From JACVRW01 sp963811055 (GTDB lineage: Bacteria; Actinomycetota; Thermoleophilia; Solirubrobacterales; Thermoleophilaceae), in contig CAWEPQ010000014.1 in NCBI GenBank assembly GCA_963811055.1, positions 62,001 to 126,000 of the forward strand: a DNA stretch of 64,000 nt, read 5' to 3'. The notes below the pieces were generated by a model that worked only from the letters and a program-made list of their open reading frames with translations, did not search any database and was not told the DNA's origin. Of this stretch, positions 33,733 through 41,448 are shown piece by piece. Position 1 is the first letter of the stretch. Every line of letters begins with the position of its first letter. A program made the translations under genes and the position numbers.

Positions 33733-34143
33733 ATGTCGCGGGAGAACGTGGAGACCGTTCAGCGCGCCGTCGATGCGTGGAACGCTGATGATCTCGACGC
33801 CTTCTTGGCGGAGCTCGATGCCAACGTCGAGTGGCACCCCGCGATCGAGCCCGGCCTCGAGGGAGAGGCAACGACCTACAGAGGTCCTGACGGCGCTCGA
33901 AAGATCTGGAAGCAGGATCGCGGCGAGGCGTGGGAGCGCCTTGTCAATCGGCCCCGGGAGCTCCGCGACCTCGGCGAGTCGGTCCTCGCGCTAGGCCGAA
34001 TGGACCTGACCGCCCCGACCACCGGCATCGAGTTCAGTCAGGAGCTGGGCGAAGTCTTTGACCTGCGAGCCGGGAAGATCGTTCGCATCCGCGACTTTCT
34101 GACTCATGCGGAGGCGCTCGAAGCCGTGGGGCTGGCGGAGTAG
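33733..34143 (+). CDS. SnoaL-like (NTF2-fold) protein
   Basis: The 136-residue protein has the same N-terminal pattern as its neighbour (MSRENVETVQRAVDAWNADD), DANVEWHPAIEPGLEGEA and the C-terminal LRAGKIVRIRDFLTHAEALE. It is one of four complete SnoaL-like proteins and one remnant in the window. The tandem arrangement with the preceding gene suggests duplication, although they are only moderately similar. No catalytic assignment is possible. Confidence 0.82.
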   Translation: MSRENVETVQRAVDAWNADDLDAFLAELDANVEWHPAIEPGLEGEATTYRGPDGARKIWKQDRGEAWERLVNRPRELRDLGESVLALGRMDLTAPTTGIEFSQELGEVFDLRAGKIVRIRDFLTHAEALEAVGLAE

Positions 34144-34169
34144 CCAGAATGCTGGGAGGGTCTCGCGTG

Positions 34170-34808
34170 ATGCGTCTTGTTCTCGCCCTGTCCGCCATCG
34201 CCGTGGGCTTGGTCGTGTCGAGTTGTGCGGTGGGCGTTCGCGACTCCCCCACGGAGGTCACGAAGACCAGCGCGACGCTGAACGGAAAGGTGCTCTCGAG
34301 CACAGGCGGTCCCGGCAGCTGGTACATCGAGTACGGCCCGACGGAAGCCAGAGCGGAAAAGACTCCGACGAGGACAATCGACTTCGAGGCCGGCGAGATC
34401 GAGCCGGTGTCCGAGCCGGTCGACGAGCTCGAGCCGGGGACGATCTACCACTACGCCGTCTGCGCCGAGGATGGCGAGAACCCGGGCGAGGCGTTCTGCA
34501 GCCCCGACAAGACCTTCAGGACCCAGTCCGACATCGTGATCACCTTGACCCAGACGTGCCTGGGCTATCCCCTGAACCACTCGGTACTGGCCTCGGTGAG
34601 CGGCCTCCCGCCGTTCTCGGAGTTCTTCGGGATGATCGATTCGCCCAACGAGGAGCCTTTCGGGACAGACCTCCACGCTGACGAGAACGGGAACTACAAC
34701 CCGGACGTCCTCAGCGACTGGGGCCCCGGCACCTGGACGGCCACCGTCAAGTTCGAGGGTCAAACCGTCACCGAGTCGATCTACATCGACTGCACGCCCG
34801 CGTCCTGA
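34170..34808 (+). CDS. Lipoprotein with N-terminal FN3-like module
   Basis: The 212-residue protein starts with MRLVLALSAIAVGLVVSSC (lipobox VSSC), directly followed by an FN3-like module (DSPTEVTKTSATLNGKV, then WYIEYGPTEA and ELEPGTIYHYAVCAEDGENP). This is the module also found in the sorbosone-dehydrogenase and NHL lipoproteins here. A second beta domain follows (TQTCLGYPLNHSVLASVSG, ending with a Cys near the C-terminus). The start is ATG 34170 or GTG 34167 behind ggaggg; ATG 34149 lies before that ribosome binding site. Confidence 0.75.
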   Translation: MRLVLALSAIAVGLVVSSCAVGVRDSPTEVTKTSATLNGKVLSSTGGPGSWYIEYGPTEARAEKTPTRTIDFEAGEIEPVSEPVDELEPGTIYHYAVCAEDGENPGEAFCSPDKTFRTQSDIVITLTQTCLGYPLNHSVLASVSGLPPFSEFFGMIDSPNEEPFGTDLHADENGNYNPDVLSDWGPGTWTATVKFEGQTVTESIYIDCTPAS

Positions 34809-34833
34809 CTCGGCGTCGCGGGGGTTCTTCGAG

Positions 34834-34908
34834 CGGGGCAGCCAGGATTCGAACCTGGGACCTCCGGTTTTGGAGACCGGCGTTCTGGACCAACTGAACT
34901 ACTGCCCC
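34834..34908 (-). tRNA. tRNA-Trp (anticodon CCA)
   Basis: Acceptor stem GGGGCAG/CTGCCCC, anticodon arm CCGGT-CTCCAAA-ACCGG giving CCA, T-arm CCAGGTTCGAATCCTGG. The terminal CCA is not encoded. Confidence 0.95.
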
Positions 34909-34985
34909 TCGGCCGACCATCGTAGAGCCGAAGGCGGAGCGCCGTTAGGGTGCCCCTCGCACCGGCACCCTGGGGAGGAGAGCGG

Positions 34986-35939
34986 ATGGCCACAGTCGAG
35001 AGCGTGAACGGGCCCGTCGACGTCGACGAGCTGGGTCTGACGTTGATCCACGAGCACTTCCGCTCCACGGACGAGGCGCTGCGCTTCCAGTTCCCGCATC
35101 TCTATGACGAGGACGCCGAATGGGAGGCCGCGATGGCCGACGCCGCCGCGGTCAGGGGCCACGGCGTGACGACCGTGGTGGAGCCGAGCGCGATGTTCCT
35201 CACGCGCGACGCCGCGTTCAGCAAGCGCGTGGCCGACGAGAGCGGCCTGCAGATCCTGCTCGCCACTGGTGTCTACACCTACGAGCACCTGCCGCAGCCG
35301 CTGATGAACCGCACGGAGGACCAGATCGCCGGGATATTCGTCCACGAGATCGAGAACGGGATCCAGGGGACGGGGATCAAGCCGGCGTTCATCAAGTGCG
35401 CCGCCGACGAGCCGGGCGTCAACGCCAACGTGGAGAAGATCCATCGCGCCGCCGCCCGCGCCTCGATCCAGACCGGGCGCCCGATCATGGCCCACTCACG
35501 CCCGGCGTCGGAGACCGGCCTGGAGCAGATGAAGATCTTTATCGAGGAGGGCGTGGACCCGGGCAAGGTTCAGATCGCCCACACCGGCGACACCGACAAC
35601 CTCGAGTACATCGAGCGCCTGCTCGACACCGGCTGCTGGATCGGGCTCGACCGCTACGGCCTCGACATCTTCCTTCCGACCGAGCGCCGCAACGCCACAA
35701 CCCTGGCCCTGCTCGAAAAGGGGCATGTGGAGCGGATGTTCCTGTCCCAGGACTTCTGCTCGACGCTCGACTGGTTCACGCCGGAGGTGGCCGAGATCCT
35801 GCGCGCCAGCGAGGTGCCCAACTGGAGCATGACCTTCCTGTTCGAGCAGGTGATCCCCACGCTCAGAGAAGGCGGGATGACCGACGAGCAGCTGAACCAG
35901 ATGATGGTGGAGAACCCGAAGCGCTGGCTCAGCGCTTGA
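34986..35939 (+). CDS. Phosphotriesterase-family metal-dependent hydrolase
   Basis: The 317-residue TIM-barrel protein of the amidohydrolase superfamily has the PTE set of ligands in order. HxH is in LIHEHF (residues about 20-24), the bridging Lys is in PAFIKCAADE (about residue 139), the two His are in MAHSRP and IAHTGDTDN, and the Asp is in LSQDFCS. Such proteins are lactonases or phosphotriesterase-like hydrolases. The ATG at 34986 has a clear ribosome binding site (ggaggag). Its end overlaps the convergent GH79 gene by 11 bases. Confidence 0.9.
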   Translation: MATVESVNGPVDVDELGLTLIHEHFRSTDEALRFQFPHLYDEDAEWEAAMADAAAVRGHGVTTVVEPSAMFLTRDAAFSKRVADESGLQILLATGVYTYEHLPQPLMNRTEDQIAGIFVHEIENGIQGTGIKPAFIKCAADEPGVNANVEKIHRAAARASIQTGRPIMAHSRPASETGLEQMKIFIEEGVDPGKVQIAHTGDTDNLEYIERLLDTGCWIGLDRYGLDIFLPTERRNATTLALLEKGHVERMFLSQDFCSTLDWFTPEVAEILRASEVPNWSMTFLFEQVIPTLREGGMTDEQLNQMMVENPKRWLSA

Positions 35940-37455
35940 AGCAGGCGCGCGACAGCGCGAGCGGCTGAGTGATGAAGGCGTAGGAGGTGGGGGGGAGGGT
36001 CACGGTCCCGCCCTTCACCCTCGCCGCCGAGAGCCGGGGCAGCTCGTCGTTGGCGCCCAGCGCGAGCGGCCGGCCGTTGAGCGCCACCTGCTCCGAGCCG
36101 AGCTCGCCGGTCACGCGGTGGATCCCCGCCCCGATGGCGCCGAACCCGGCCAGACGAATCGTGGCCGAGGCGGTGCGGTCGGTATTGAGCGCGAGCGTGG
36201 TGACTCCGCCGGGGCTCCCGGGGGTGCAGCTCGAGTAGGTGCGGAGCGTCGCCGGCGCGCCGCTGAGACGCGGGGCCAGCACCTGGGTGCCCATGAGCCG
36301 CCGCCACAGGAGCGCGGCCCAGTAGTCGGGTCGCGGCGTGAGCGTGGTCTCGTCCACCAGCGCGTAGGGCTGCGGTCCCGCGAGCGTCCAGCGCGTGGCC
36401 ACGCGCACTCCGCCGCGGGCCATCGTGCCGAGCGCGTTGAGGTAGTAGAAGCTGGCCGCGAACGTGTTCGAGTAGCCCACCACGCCGCCGCAGGCCGTGT
36501 TCCCGAACTCGTCGACCCAGAGCGGCCTGCCCGGTGCATGGGCGTCACGAAGCTCGCGCATGTAGGCCAGCGCCCCGTCGATCCGGTCGAGGAACTCGGG
36601 CGCGAGCGGGTCCGCCGGCGGCCGCGGCTGGAGGCCGGCGCACTTGGCCGAGTCTCCGAAGGCCGGGTAGTGGTGGAGCGACACGGCGTCGTAGCGGCTG
36701 CCCAGCAGCGGCATGATCGCCGAGGTGCGCGGGCCGAAGTCCACGTTGAGGATCGGCTTCTCCGCGCCGATGATGAAGAAGGAGCCCGGGCCGATGAACG
36801 TGGAGCGGGGTACCAGCTCGGCTCGCAGCGCGAGGAAGCGCTCCACGTCGCGGGCGTAGTCCGCCGCCGTGTACGTGGGTGGGTTGCTCGAGCCGTAGTA
36901 CGTGAGGTTGGGCTCGTTGGCGAACGACACGACAGCGGGCGGGCGACCGATGGCTCGCGCGCGCTCGAGCAGCGCGCGGGCGTTGTCGGGGTTCCAGCTG
37001 AAGTCGGCGCCGCGCGGCCCAGGGCCGCCATTGATCCCGATGGTCACCTTCAGCCCGGCCGCCGCGGCGAAGCGGTTGGCCGCATCCCACTCGTCGCGGT
37101 CGAGCACGTACTTGTAGGCGCCCGGGGGATTGGGACCCAGAGTGCCGGTGGGGTCGTAGAACGTCTCGTCGATCTTGGTGCCGCTGTAGCGCACGTAGGC
37201 GGGGCCGAGCGCCCGCGCGAGGCGCACGAGCCGAGGACGGGTGAAGTCGAATGGCGGGGCGGAGCCGCGCTCCTGCATCTGCGAGATGTCGAACCCGAAT
37301 GACACGAACTCCCTGCTCACAGAGCCGATCTGCTCGCCGCGGCGGGCGTCGAGCGTGGCGGCGCCGGCGGGCGCGCTCAGGGCGGCGGCGGCCAGCGCGG
37401 CTGCCACGACGGCGAGCCTGAGCCTCCCTGCCCGTCGTGCTCGTCCGGTGGCCAC
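35929..37455 (-). CDS. Secreted glycoside hydrolase, family 79 (heparanase-like)
   Basis: The 508-residue protein has a Sec signal peptide ending around AGAATLD, then a (beta/alpha)8 barrel with the likely acid/base Glu in VSFANEPNLTYYG and nucleophile Glu in PLWVDEFGNTACGG. A C-terminal beta-sandwich follows, as in GH79 beta-glucuronidases/heparanases. It acts outside the cell on glucuronide- or uronic-acid-containing glycans. The start is GTG 37455, because a TAGGGT box lies 7 bases upstream and overlaps the next GTG (37464). Confidence 0.85.
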   Translation of the reverse strand: MATGRARRAGRLRLAVVAAALAAAALSAPAGAATLDARRGEQIGSVSREFVSFGFDISQMQERGSAPPFDFTRPRLVRLARALGPAYVRYSGTKIDETFYDPTGTLGPNPPGAYKYVLDRDEWDAANRFAAAAGLKVTIGINGGPGPRGADFSWNPDNARALLERARAIGRPPAVVSFANEPNLTYYGSSNPPTYTAADYARDVERFLALRAELVPRSTFIGPGSFFIIGAEKPILNVDFGPRTSAIMPLLGSRYDAVSLHHYPAFGDSAKCAGLQPRPPADPLAPEFLDRIDGALAYMRELRDAHAPGRPLWVDEFGNTACGGVVGYSNTFAASFYYLNALGTMARGGVRVATRWTLAGPQPYALVDETTLTPRPDYWAALLWRRLMGTQVLAPRLSGAPATLRTYSSCTPGSPGGVTTLALNTDRTASATIRLAGFGAIGAGIHRVTGELGSEQVALNGRPLALGANDELPRLSAARVKGGTVTLPPTSYAFITQPLALSRACFKR

Positions 37456-37462
37456 GCGGCGC

Positions 37463-37468
37463 ACCCTA
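37463..37468 (-). promoter_or_regulatory. Leaderless -10 box TAGGGT of the GH79 gene
   Basis: TANNNT hexamer 7 bases before the GTG at 37455. Confidence 0.4.
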
Positions 37469-37578
37469 TGCGAGCGCGCGACGCCCGAGCGCCGCTCAAC
37501 CGCTCAAGAAACCTCGCTGTCATGACGAGGATGTAGAACGACGCCAGGATCGATTGGCCCTATCATCGATTTGACCCC

Positions 37579-37649
37579 GCGGGCGTGGTGTAGTGGTTGC
37601 ACAAGAGCCTTCCAAGCTCTTAGTAAGGGTTCGATTCCCTTCGCCCGCT
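37579..37649 (+). tRNA. tRNA-Gly (anticodon TCC)
   Basis: Acceptor stem GCGGGCG/CGCCCGC, anticodon arm AGAGC-CTTCCAA-GCTCT giving TCC, T-arm AAGGGTTCGATTCCCTT. CCA is not encoded. Confidence 0.95.
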
Positions 37650-37676
37650 TGAAGTTCTCCCGAGCGCGTCCGCAGA

Positions 37677-38030
37677 TCAGCGGGCGGGCTCGACCTGCTC
37701 GCGCTCGTCGGTGTCGGATGCGTCCACGTCCGGATCGATCTCGGCGGCGCGCCGATGGTGGTCGTCCGCATCCTGGGCGAGCTCGTCCGCCTGCAGCGCC
37801 TGCTGGCGGGCTGCGGCCTCCTCACGGCGCGCTCGCGCGGCCCGTTCCTCGGCCTCCGCGCGGGTCTCGTCTGCGCGCGCTCCGCGCAGCTCACCCTCGC
37901 GCCTGATCTCGCGGGCTTCCACGCGACGCGTCTCATGGCGCTGCTCACGACCGCGCCTGGCGGCTACGGCCAACAGCGCCAGCACCACAAGCACGCCGAT
38001 GACGATGGCGATTATCAGTCCCGTGTCCAT
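37677..38030 (-). CDS. Single-pass membrane protein with coiled-coil domain
   Basis: The 117-residue protein has one N-terminal transmembrane helix (residues about 5-25, GLIIAIVIGVLVVLALLAV). A long highly charged Arg/Glu/Ala helix (about 28-90) follows, almost certainly coiled coil, and then an acidic tail ending in DASDTDEREQVEPAR. Proteins of this type are common in actinobacteria without known function. It starts at ATG 38030 and lies between two tRNA genes. Confidence 0.75.
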   Translation of the reverse strand: MDTGLIIAIVIGVLVVLALLAVAARRGREQRHETRRVEAREIRREGELRGARADETRAEAEERAARARREEAAARQQALQADELAQDADDHHRRAAEIDPDVDASDTDEREQVEPAR

Positions 38031-38096
38031 GCCTTCTCCTCCTCCGGTGATCCCTGCCTCGGAGGTCGGCTACCCGGTTTGGCCGGTCCGCAATCG

Positions 38097-38183
38097 CTAT
38101 GCGCCGTACTCGAACCGCACCACGCGCCCGCCCGCGGCTGTGCAGCGCATGATCCAGACCTCGTCGCCCGTCTGACGGTTCAC
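38097..38183 (-). CDS. Possible 28-residue small protein
   Basis: A short open frame from GTG 38183 to TAG, with a protein-like sequence (TGDEVWIMRCTAAGGRVVRF). It lies in an otherwise empty 200-base gap. There is no ribosome binding site or clear -10 box, and no relative is recognised. It could be the remnant end of a longer gene. Confidence 0.25.
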   Translation of the reverse strand: MNRQTGDEVWIMRCTAAGGRVVRFEYGA

Positions 38184-38234
38184 GCAGCGGCGATGACTGC
38201 CGCTATGCCCATGGGCGCTATCGTGACGGTCGCG

Positions 38235-38308
38235 CGGGGCGTGGCGCAGTCTGGTAGCGCACTCGGCTGGGGGCCGAGCGGTCGCTGGTTCGAATCCAGT
38301 CGCCCCGA
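38235..38308 (+). tRNA. tRNA-Pro (anticodon GGG)
   Basis: Acceptor stem CGGGGCG/CGCCCCG, anticodon arm CTCGG-CTGGGGG-CCGAG giving GGG, T-arm CTGGTTCGAATCCAG. CCA is not encoded. Confidence 0.95.
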
Positions 38309-38340
38309 CTCAGTAGCCCGTATGCGAGGTCACGCAGGTA

Positions 38341-38424
38341 CTACGGCAGCCCCGCGGCCTCGAAGTCTTCACGGTTGTACGCCTCCACGAAGGCGCGGGC
38401 AGTGGCGACGTTCTCCTGCGACAT
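38341..38424 (-). pseudogene. Truncated SnoaL-like gene remnant
   Basis: From ATG 38424 the frame reads MSQENVATARAFVEAYNRED and then stops after 27 codons. This is clearly the N-terminal helix of a SnoaL-like protein (compare MSRENVETVQRAVDAWNADD at 33733). Its upstream sequence (ggggatactc-ggcgggcg) also matches that of the gene at 33334. The remaining gene is missing and the fragment ends 32 bases from tRNA-Pro. Confidence 0.6.
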
Positions 38425-38476
38425 CGCCCGCCGAGTATCCCCCTACGCACACCCGGCCGCGGCGCGCCGCGGTGTG

Positions 38477-38764
38477 TCAGAGGCCTTCGTAGCGCACGTG
38501 ACCGTCACCGTCGAGTTGCGTGACCGCGAACCGAGCCTTCCCTCCGCCGGTCAGTGCGGCGCAGTGGAAGGTCAGGCCCTTCTTCTGATGAACGCCGGAC
38601 GGGCAGGAGACCTGCGCGCGTATTCCCCGCTGAGCGAGGCTGCTGCTCTCGATCGACCGCTCGATCTTCTCCGTGTTGAGGATGTTCGGCGACGCGGCGC
38701 CGCAGGCGGTGACCGCGAGGCTGGCCGCGAAGAGGGCAACCACTGTCGATGGAACGGTTTTCAC
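38477..38764 (-). CDS. DUF4333-type lipoprotein
   Basis: The 95-residue protein has a lipoprotein signal (lipobox AVTAC, Cys21) and a small domain fitting DUF4333. It contains NTEKIERSIESSSLAQRGI, VSCPSGVHQKKGLTFHCAA (two Cys spaced as in the family) and a final strand RFAVTQLDGDGHV. It starts at GTG 38764, two bases after the stop of the collagen-like gene on the same strand, so the two are probably co-transcribed. The function of DUF4333 is unknown; it is an extracytoplasmic domain in actinobacteria. Confidence 0.75.
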   Translation of the reverse strand: MKTVPSTVVALFAASLAVTACGAASPNILNTEKIERSIESSSLAQRGIRAQVSCPSGVHQKKGLTFHCAALTGGGKARFAVTQLDGDGHVRYEGL

Positions 38765-38766
38765 GG

Positions 38767-39771
38767 CTAGCCCAGCTTCTCGATGGTGAGCGACGCGTTC
38801 GTGTTCGTCTGCGTCCCTCCGGCCAGGGTTTGAAGGGTCGTGGCAGCAGCCGAGGAGTGGTTCCTGACGGTGAGCACGTCCGCGGCGCCGGCCGTGAGGA
38901 TCGTCTGTCCCATGGTCTGCTGGGTGCCCGCCCCGGAGCCATAGATCGAGCCGGGCACGACCACTCCGTTGAGGAACAGCGCCATCTGGTTCGGCTCGAC
39001 GCCCGACACCGAGAAGGTCACCTTGTAGATGCCGGCGTTCACGAAGCTGACCCCGGATGTGCCGGGAGCATGCGTGATGCCGGCCGTCATCACACCGTTG
39101 GTGTCGAAGGTGATAGCCGCCTCGACGGCCACCACCTCCGCCCCCAGGTTGTAGACGTACGCGTACTCGGACAGGCCTGTTGAGGCCGGCCCTGCGGGTC
39201 CGGCCGGTCCGGTCGAGCCTGTGGGGCCGGTGGAGCCCGTTGATCCGGTGGAGCCTGTCGGGCCGGTGGAGCCCGCCGGTCCCGTGGAGCCCGCCGGTCC
39301 CGTGGAGCCCGCCGGTCCCGTGGACCCTGTCGATCCCGTGGAGCCCGCCGGTCCGGTGGAGCCCGCCGGTCCGGTCGAGCCTGCTGGCCCGCTGGCTCCG
39401 ATCGGGCCCTGCGCGCCGGCTGCGCCGACGGTCCCCTGGACGCCACGCAGACCCTGTTGGCCTGTCGCGCCGCCGGCGCCCGTGCGCCCTGTCTCTCCTC
39501 GCGCTCCGTCCGCTCCGTCCGCGCCGGGCGCGCCGGTCCTGCCGATGACGCCGCGCAGGCCGCGGGGCCCCCGCGGGCCGCGTACCCGCCGGCACCTCGG
39601 CGGCGGAACGCATCGAGACGCGTGAGCGCCGATGCTGCCCGTGAACGCGGTCGGGCGGCAGGCGGGGGGCGGAAGATTGGTGCAGGCCGCCGCGGCGAGG
39701 TCCGCCGAGACCAGCATTGCGATCGAGCTGATCGCGAGGACCAGCAGCCTTCGGAGACGCGGACCGAGCAT
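38767..39771 (-). CDS. Collagen-like surface protein with BclA-type C-terminal domain
   Basis: The 334-residue protein has a Sec signal peptide (ending around LAAAAC) and a short Cys/Pro-rich region. About 125 residues of Gly-X-Y collagen repeat follow (residues about 64-190), the core of which is GSTGPA units. A C-terminal trimerising beta domain follows (YAYVYNLGAEVVAVEAAITF, NAGIYKVTFSVSGVEPNQMA), reminiscent of the C1q/TNF-like head of Bacillus BclA. The product is presumably a trimeric filament on the cell surface. ATG 39771 has aaggcagg upstream within a conserved structured leader. Confidence 0.88.
   Translation of the reverse strand: MLGPRLRRLLVLAISSIAMLVSADLAAAACTNLPPPACRPTAFTGSIGAHASRCVPPPRCRRVRGPRGPRGLRGVIGRTGAPGADGADGARGETGRTGAGGATGQQGLRGVQGTVGAAGAQGPIGASGPAGSTGPAGSTGPAGSTGSTGSTGPAGSTGPAGSTGPAGSTGPTGSTGSTGSTGPTGSTGPAGPAGPASTGLSEYAYVYNLGAEVVAVEAAITFDTNGVMTAGITHAPGTSGVSFVNAGIYKVTFSVSGVEPNQMALFLNGVVVPGSIYGSGAGTQQTMGQTILTAGAADVLTVRNHSSAAATTLQTLAGGTQTNTNASLTIEKLG
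39200..39392. repeat. 18-base tandem repeat coding GSTGPA units
   Basis: About ten imperfect 18-base units (ggagcccgccggtcccgt and variants) code for the central collagen repeat. Near-identical neighbouring units indicate recent slippage or expansion. Boundaries are approximate. Confidence 0.75.
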
Positions 39772-39877
39772 TGTGCTTCCTGCCTTCCTTCGATGGGGGA
39801 ACGGCGGAGGCGAAATGTCGGCTGGCCTAACAAGGACCGGGTCGGCAGGTAAGCGACCGTCTCATTGGGTATCGGCA
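39772..39877 (-). promoter_or_regulatory. Conserved structured 5' leader, copy 2
   Basis: Partner of 33184-33294. Hairpin GGTCG-N9-CGACC at 39840-39858 has CCTGC in the loop. CCTGCC can pair with the GGCAGG at the ribosome binding site of the collagen-like gene (39779-39784). Upstream gtgccgatac is also shared. Confidence 0.6.
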
Positions 39878-40147
39878 CCCGCCCGCCAAACCACGACCCG
39901 AGCGCTGGCGTCGAGGCCCGTATCGACGGCTCAGGGTGCGTTCGTTGTGATGGTCCGCCCTCGGGCATCGTGCCGGCCGCGAGGGCCTCTCCTCAGCACC
40001 AGAGCCCGATCCACCGCCTCCTTGTTTGGATCATCACAATGTCTAATTGCGCCCGAGGCGGTAAGGATGAATGCTCAAGTCCTCTGAAGTGACGTTTCGG
40101 TATCAAAGTAATCGAGCAGCGTCGAATGATCGATCTACATCGAGGGA
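39878..40147. other. Divergent intergenic region with no gene seen
   Basis: Upstream region of the collagen-like gene (minus) and the receiver-kinase gene (plus). It is less GC-rich than its surroundings around 40020-40145. No open frame of protein-like composition, no tRNA and no clear -10 box at a useful distance from the kinase start were found. Confidence 0.6.
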
Positions 40148-41392
40148 TTGAGGCTGGACATCAAATCGACCGGTAGTGGGACAGCCAACGGCCAGGTGAG
40201 GCGCACCGCCCGCCACGCGACCTCCATCCTGATCCTTGACGACCGTCCCGGGGACCGGGAACTGCTCGCGACGCTGCTGGGCCACGCCGGCTATTCGGTG
40301 ACCGAGGCCGCGTCGGGCGACGAGGCTTTGGCGGTAGCCCGGGATGAATGCCCGGACTTGGTGATCACCGATGTGCTGATGCCAGGGATGAACGGCTACG
40401 AGTTCGTTCGGCGGCTGCGTGACGATCCGGACACCAGCGCTATCCCAGTCGTGTTCTGCACGGTGCACCACGTTGAAGAAGCGGTCAGGCAGCTTGCCGC
40501 CGCCGTCGGCGTGTCGCATTTCATCCCGAAAGCGTCGGATCCGGCCACTGTGGTGGGGACGGTCGGTGAGGCGCTGGGCTCTGCCCGGGTTTCGCCGGTG
40601 CCCCTGGATGGCACGAAGTTCGACAGTGAGGAGTTGCGCCGTCTGAACGCGAGACTGGTCGAGCAGGTCGGTCGGCTTGACGCGGCGAACGCCGAGCGCA
40701 GGAGGCTGTTGGGGCAGCTCGTTCAAGCGCACGAGCAGGAGCGCGAGCGGATCGCCGAGGGCCTCCACGACGATTCGGTCCAGGCCGTGGTGGCTCTGAG
40801 AATGCAGCTGGAGACCCTCGCAGACACCACCGCCGAGCCCCAGCAGGCACGCAAGCTGGAACAGCTCCGGGATGTGGCCGGCGAAGCGGTCCAGCGGCTG
40901 CGGAGCCTGCTTTTCGAGGTTCAGCCCGTGGACCTCGAGGAAAACCGAGTGATGGTGGCGCTCGCCGTCTTCGTCGAGCAGGCAGGCATCGACAATGTCC
41001 TGAAATGCGAGCTCGCAGACCATACGACCCGCCGGCCGTGTCTGGCGATCCGGGCGCTTCTCTACCGCGTTGGACGTGAGGCGATTGCGAATGTTCGCAA
41101 GCACGCCAGTGCCGCTCGGCTCACCGTGGAGCTCGAGGACGATGGTGACGGATTCTGCATGGTCGTCCGCGACGATGGCGACGGCTTCGATGTAGCCAAG
41201 GGCGTGCGCGTACGGCCCGGGCACCTCGGCCTTGCGGAGCTCCGCGAACGGGTCGAGATCGTGGGAGGCCGCCTGAAGGTCGAGAGCAAGCCGGGTGCGG
41301 GCACCGTCCTCCACGTATGGGTGCCTGACTTCGATCCCACGATTGCGATCCCCCCGGACGCCCGCGAAGTAGCGGCGTCACTGTCGGTCTGA
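40148..41392 (+). CDS. Hybrid receiver-histidine kinase (REC + HisKA_3 + HATPase)
   Basis: The 414-residue soluble protein has an N-terminal receiver domain (residues about 26-140, phosphoacceptor Asp in DLVITDVLMPGMNG) and a coiled-coil linker. A NarL-type dimerisation/phosphotransfer box follows with His in RERIAEGLHDDSVQAVVAL (around residue 210). The HATPase domain has an N-box-like REAIANVRKHASA and G-box DDGDGF, then GHLGLAELRERVEIVGGRLK. There is no membrane or sensor domain, so the input is probably phosphorylation of its own receiver. The TTG at 40148 is uncertain; a GTG about 15 codons in would also keep the whole receiver. No partner regulator is adjacent. Confidence 0.88.
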   Translation: MRLDIKSTGSGTANGQVRRTARHATSILILDDRPGDRELLATLLGHAGYSVTEAASGDEALAVARDECPDLVITDVLMPGMNGYEFVRRLRDDPDTSAIPVVFCTVHHVEEAVRQLAAAVGVSHFIPKASDPATVVGTVGEALGSARVSPVPLDGTKFDSEELRRLNARLVEQVGRLDAANAERRRLLGQLVQAHEQERERIAEGLHDDSVQAVVALRMQLETLADTTAEPQQARKLEQLRDVAGEAVQRLRSLLFEVQPVDLEENRVMVALAVFVEQAGIDNVLKCELADHTTRRPCLAIRALLYRVGREAIANVRKHASAARLTVELEDDGDGFCMVVRDDGDGFDVAKGVRVRPGHLGLAELRERVEIVGGRLKVESKPGAGTVLHVWVPDFDPTIAIPPDAREVAASLSV

Positions 41393-41433
41393 CCGACCGT
41401 CGCGGCAGCGCATCCATCAGCCCGGGTGCCACC

Positions 41434-41439
41434 TAAGCT
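41434..41439 (+). promoter_or_regulatory. Leaderless -10 box TAAGCT of the HD gene
   Basis: TANNNT hexamer 9 bases before the ATG at 41449. Confidence 0.45.
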
Positions 41440-41448
41440 TGGGCGAGG

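Noticed and set aside
39200..39625. CRISPR-like array or a plus-strand PVEPAG-repeat protein
   Set aside because: The short repeats have no unique spacers; they are the antisense of collagen codons in the gene at 38767-39771.
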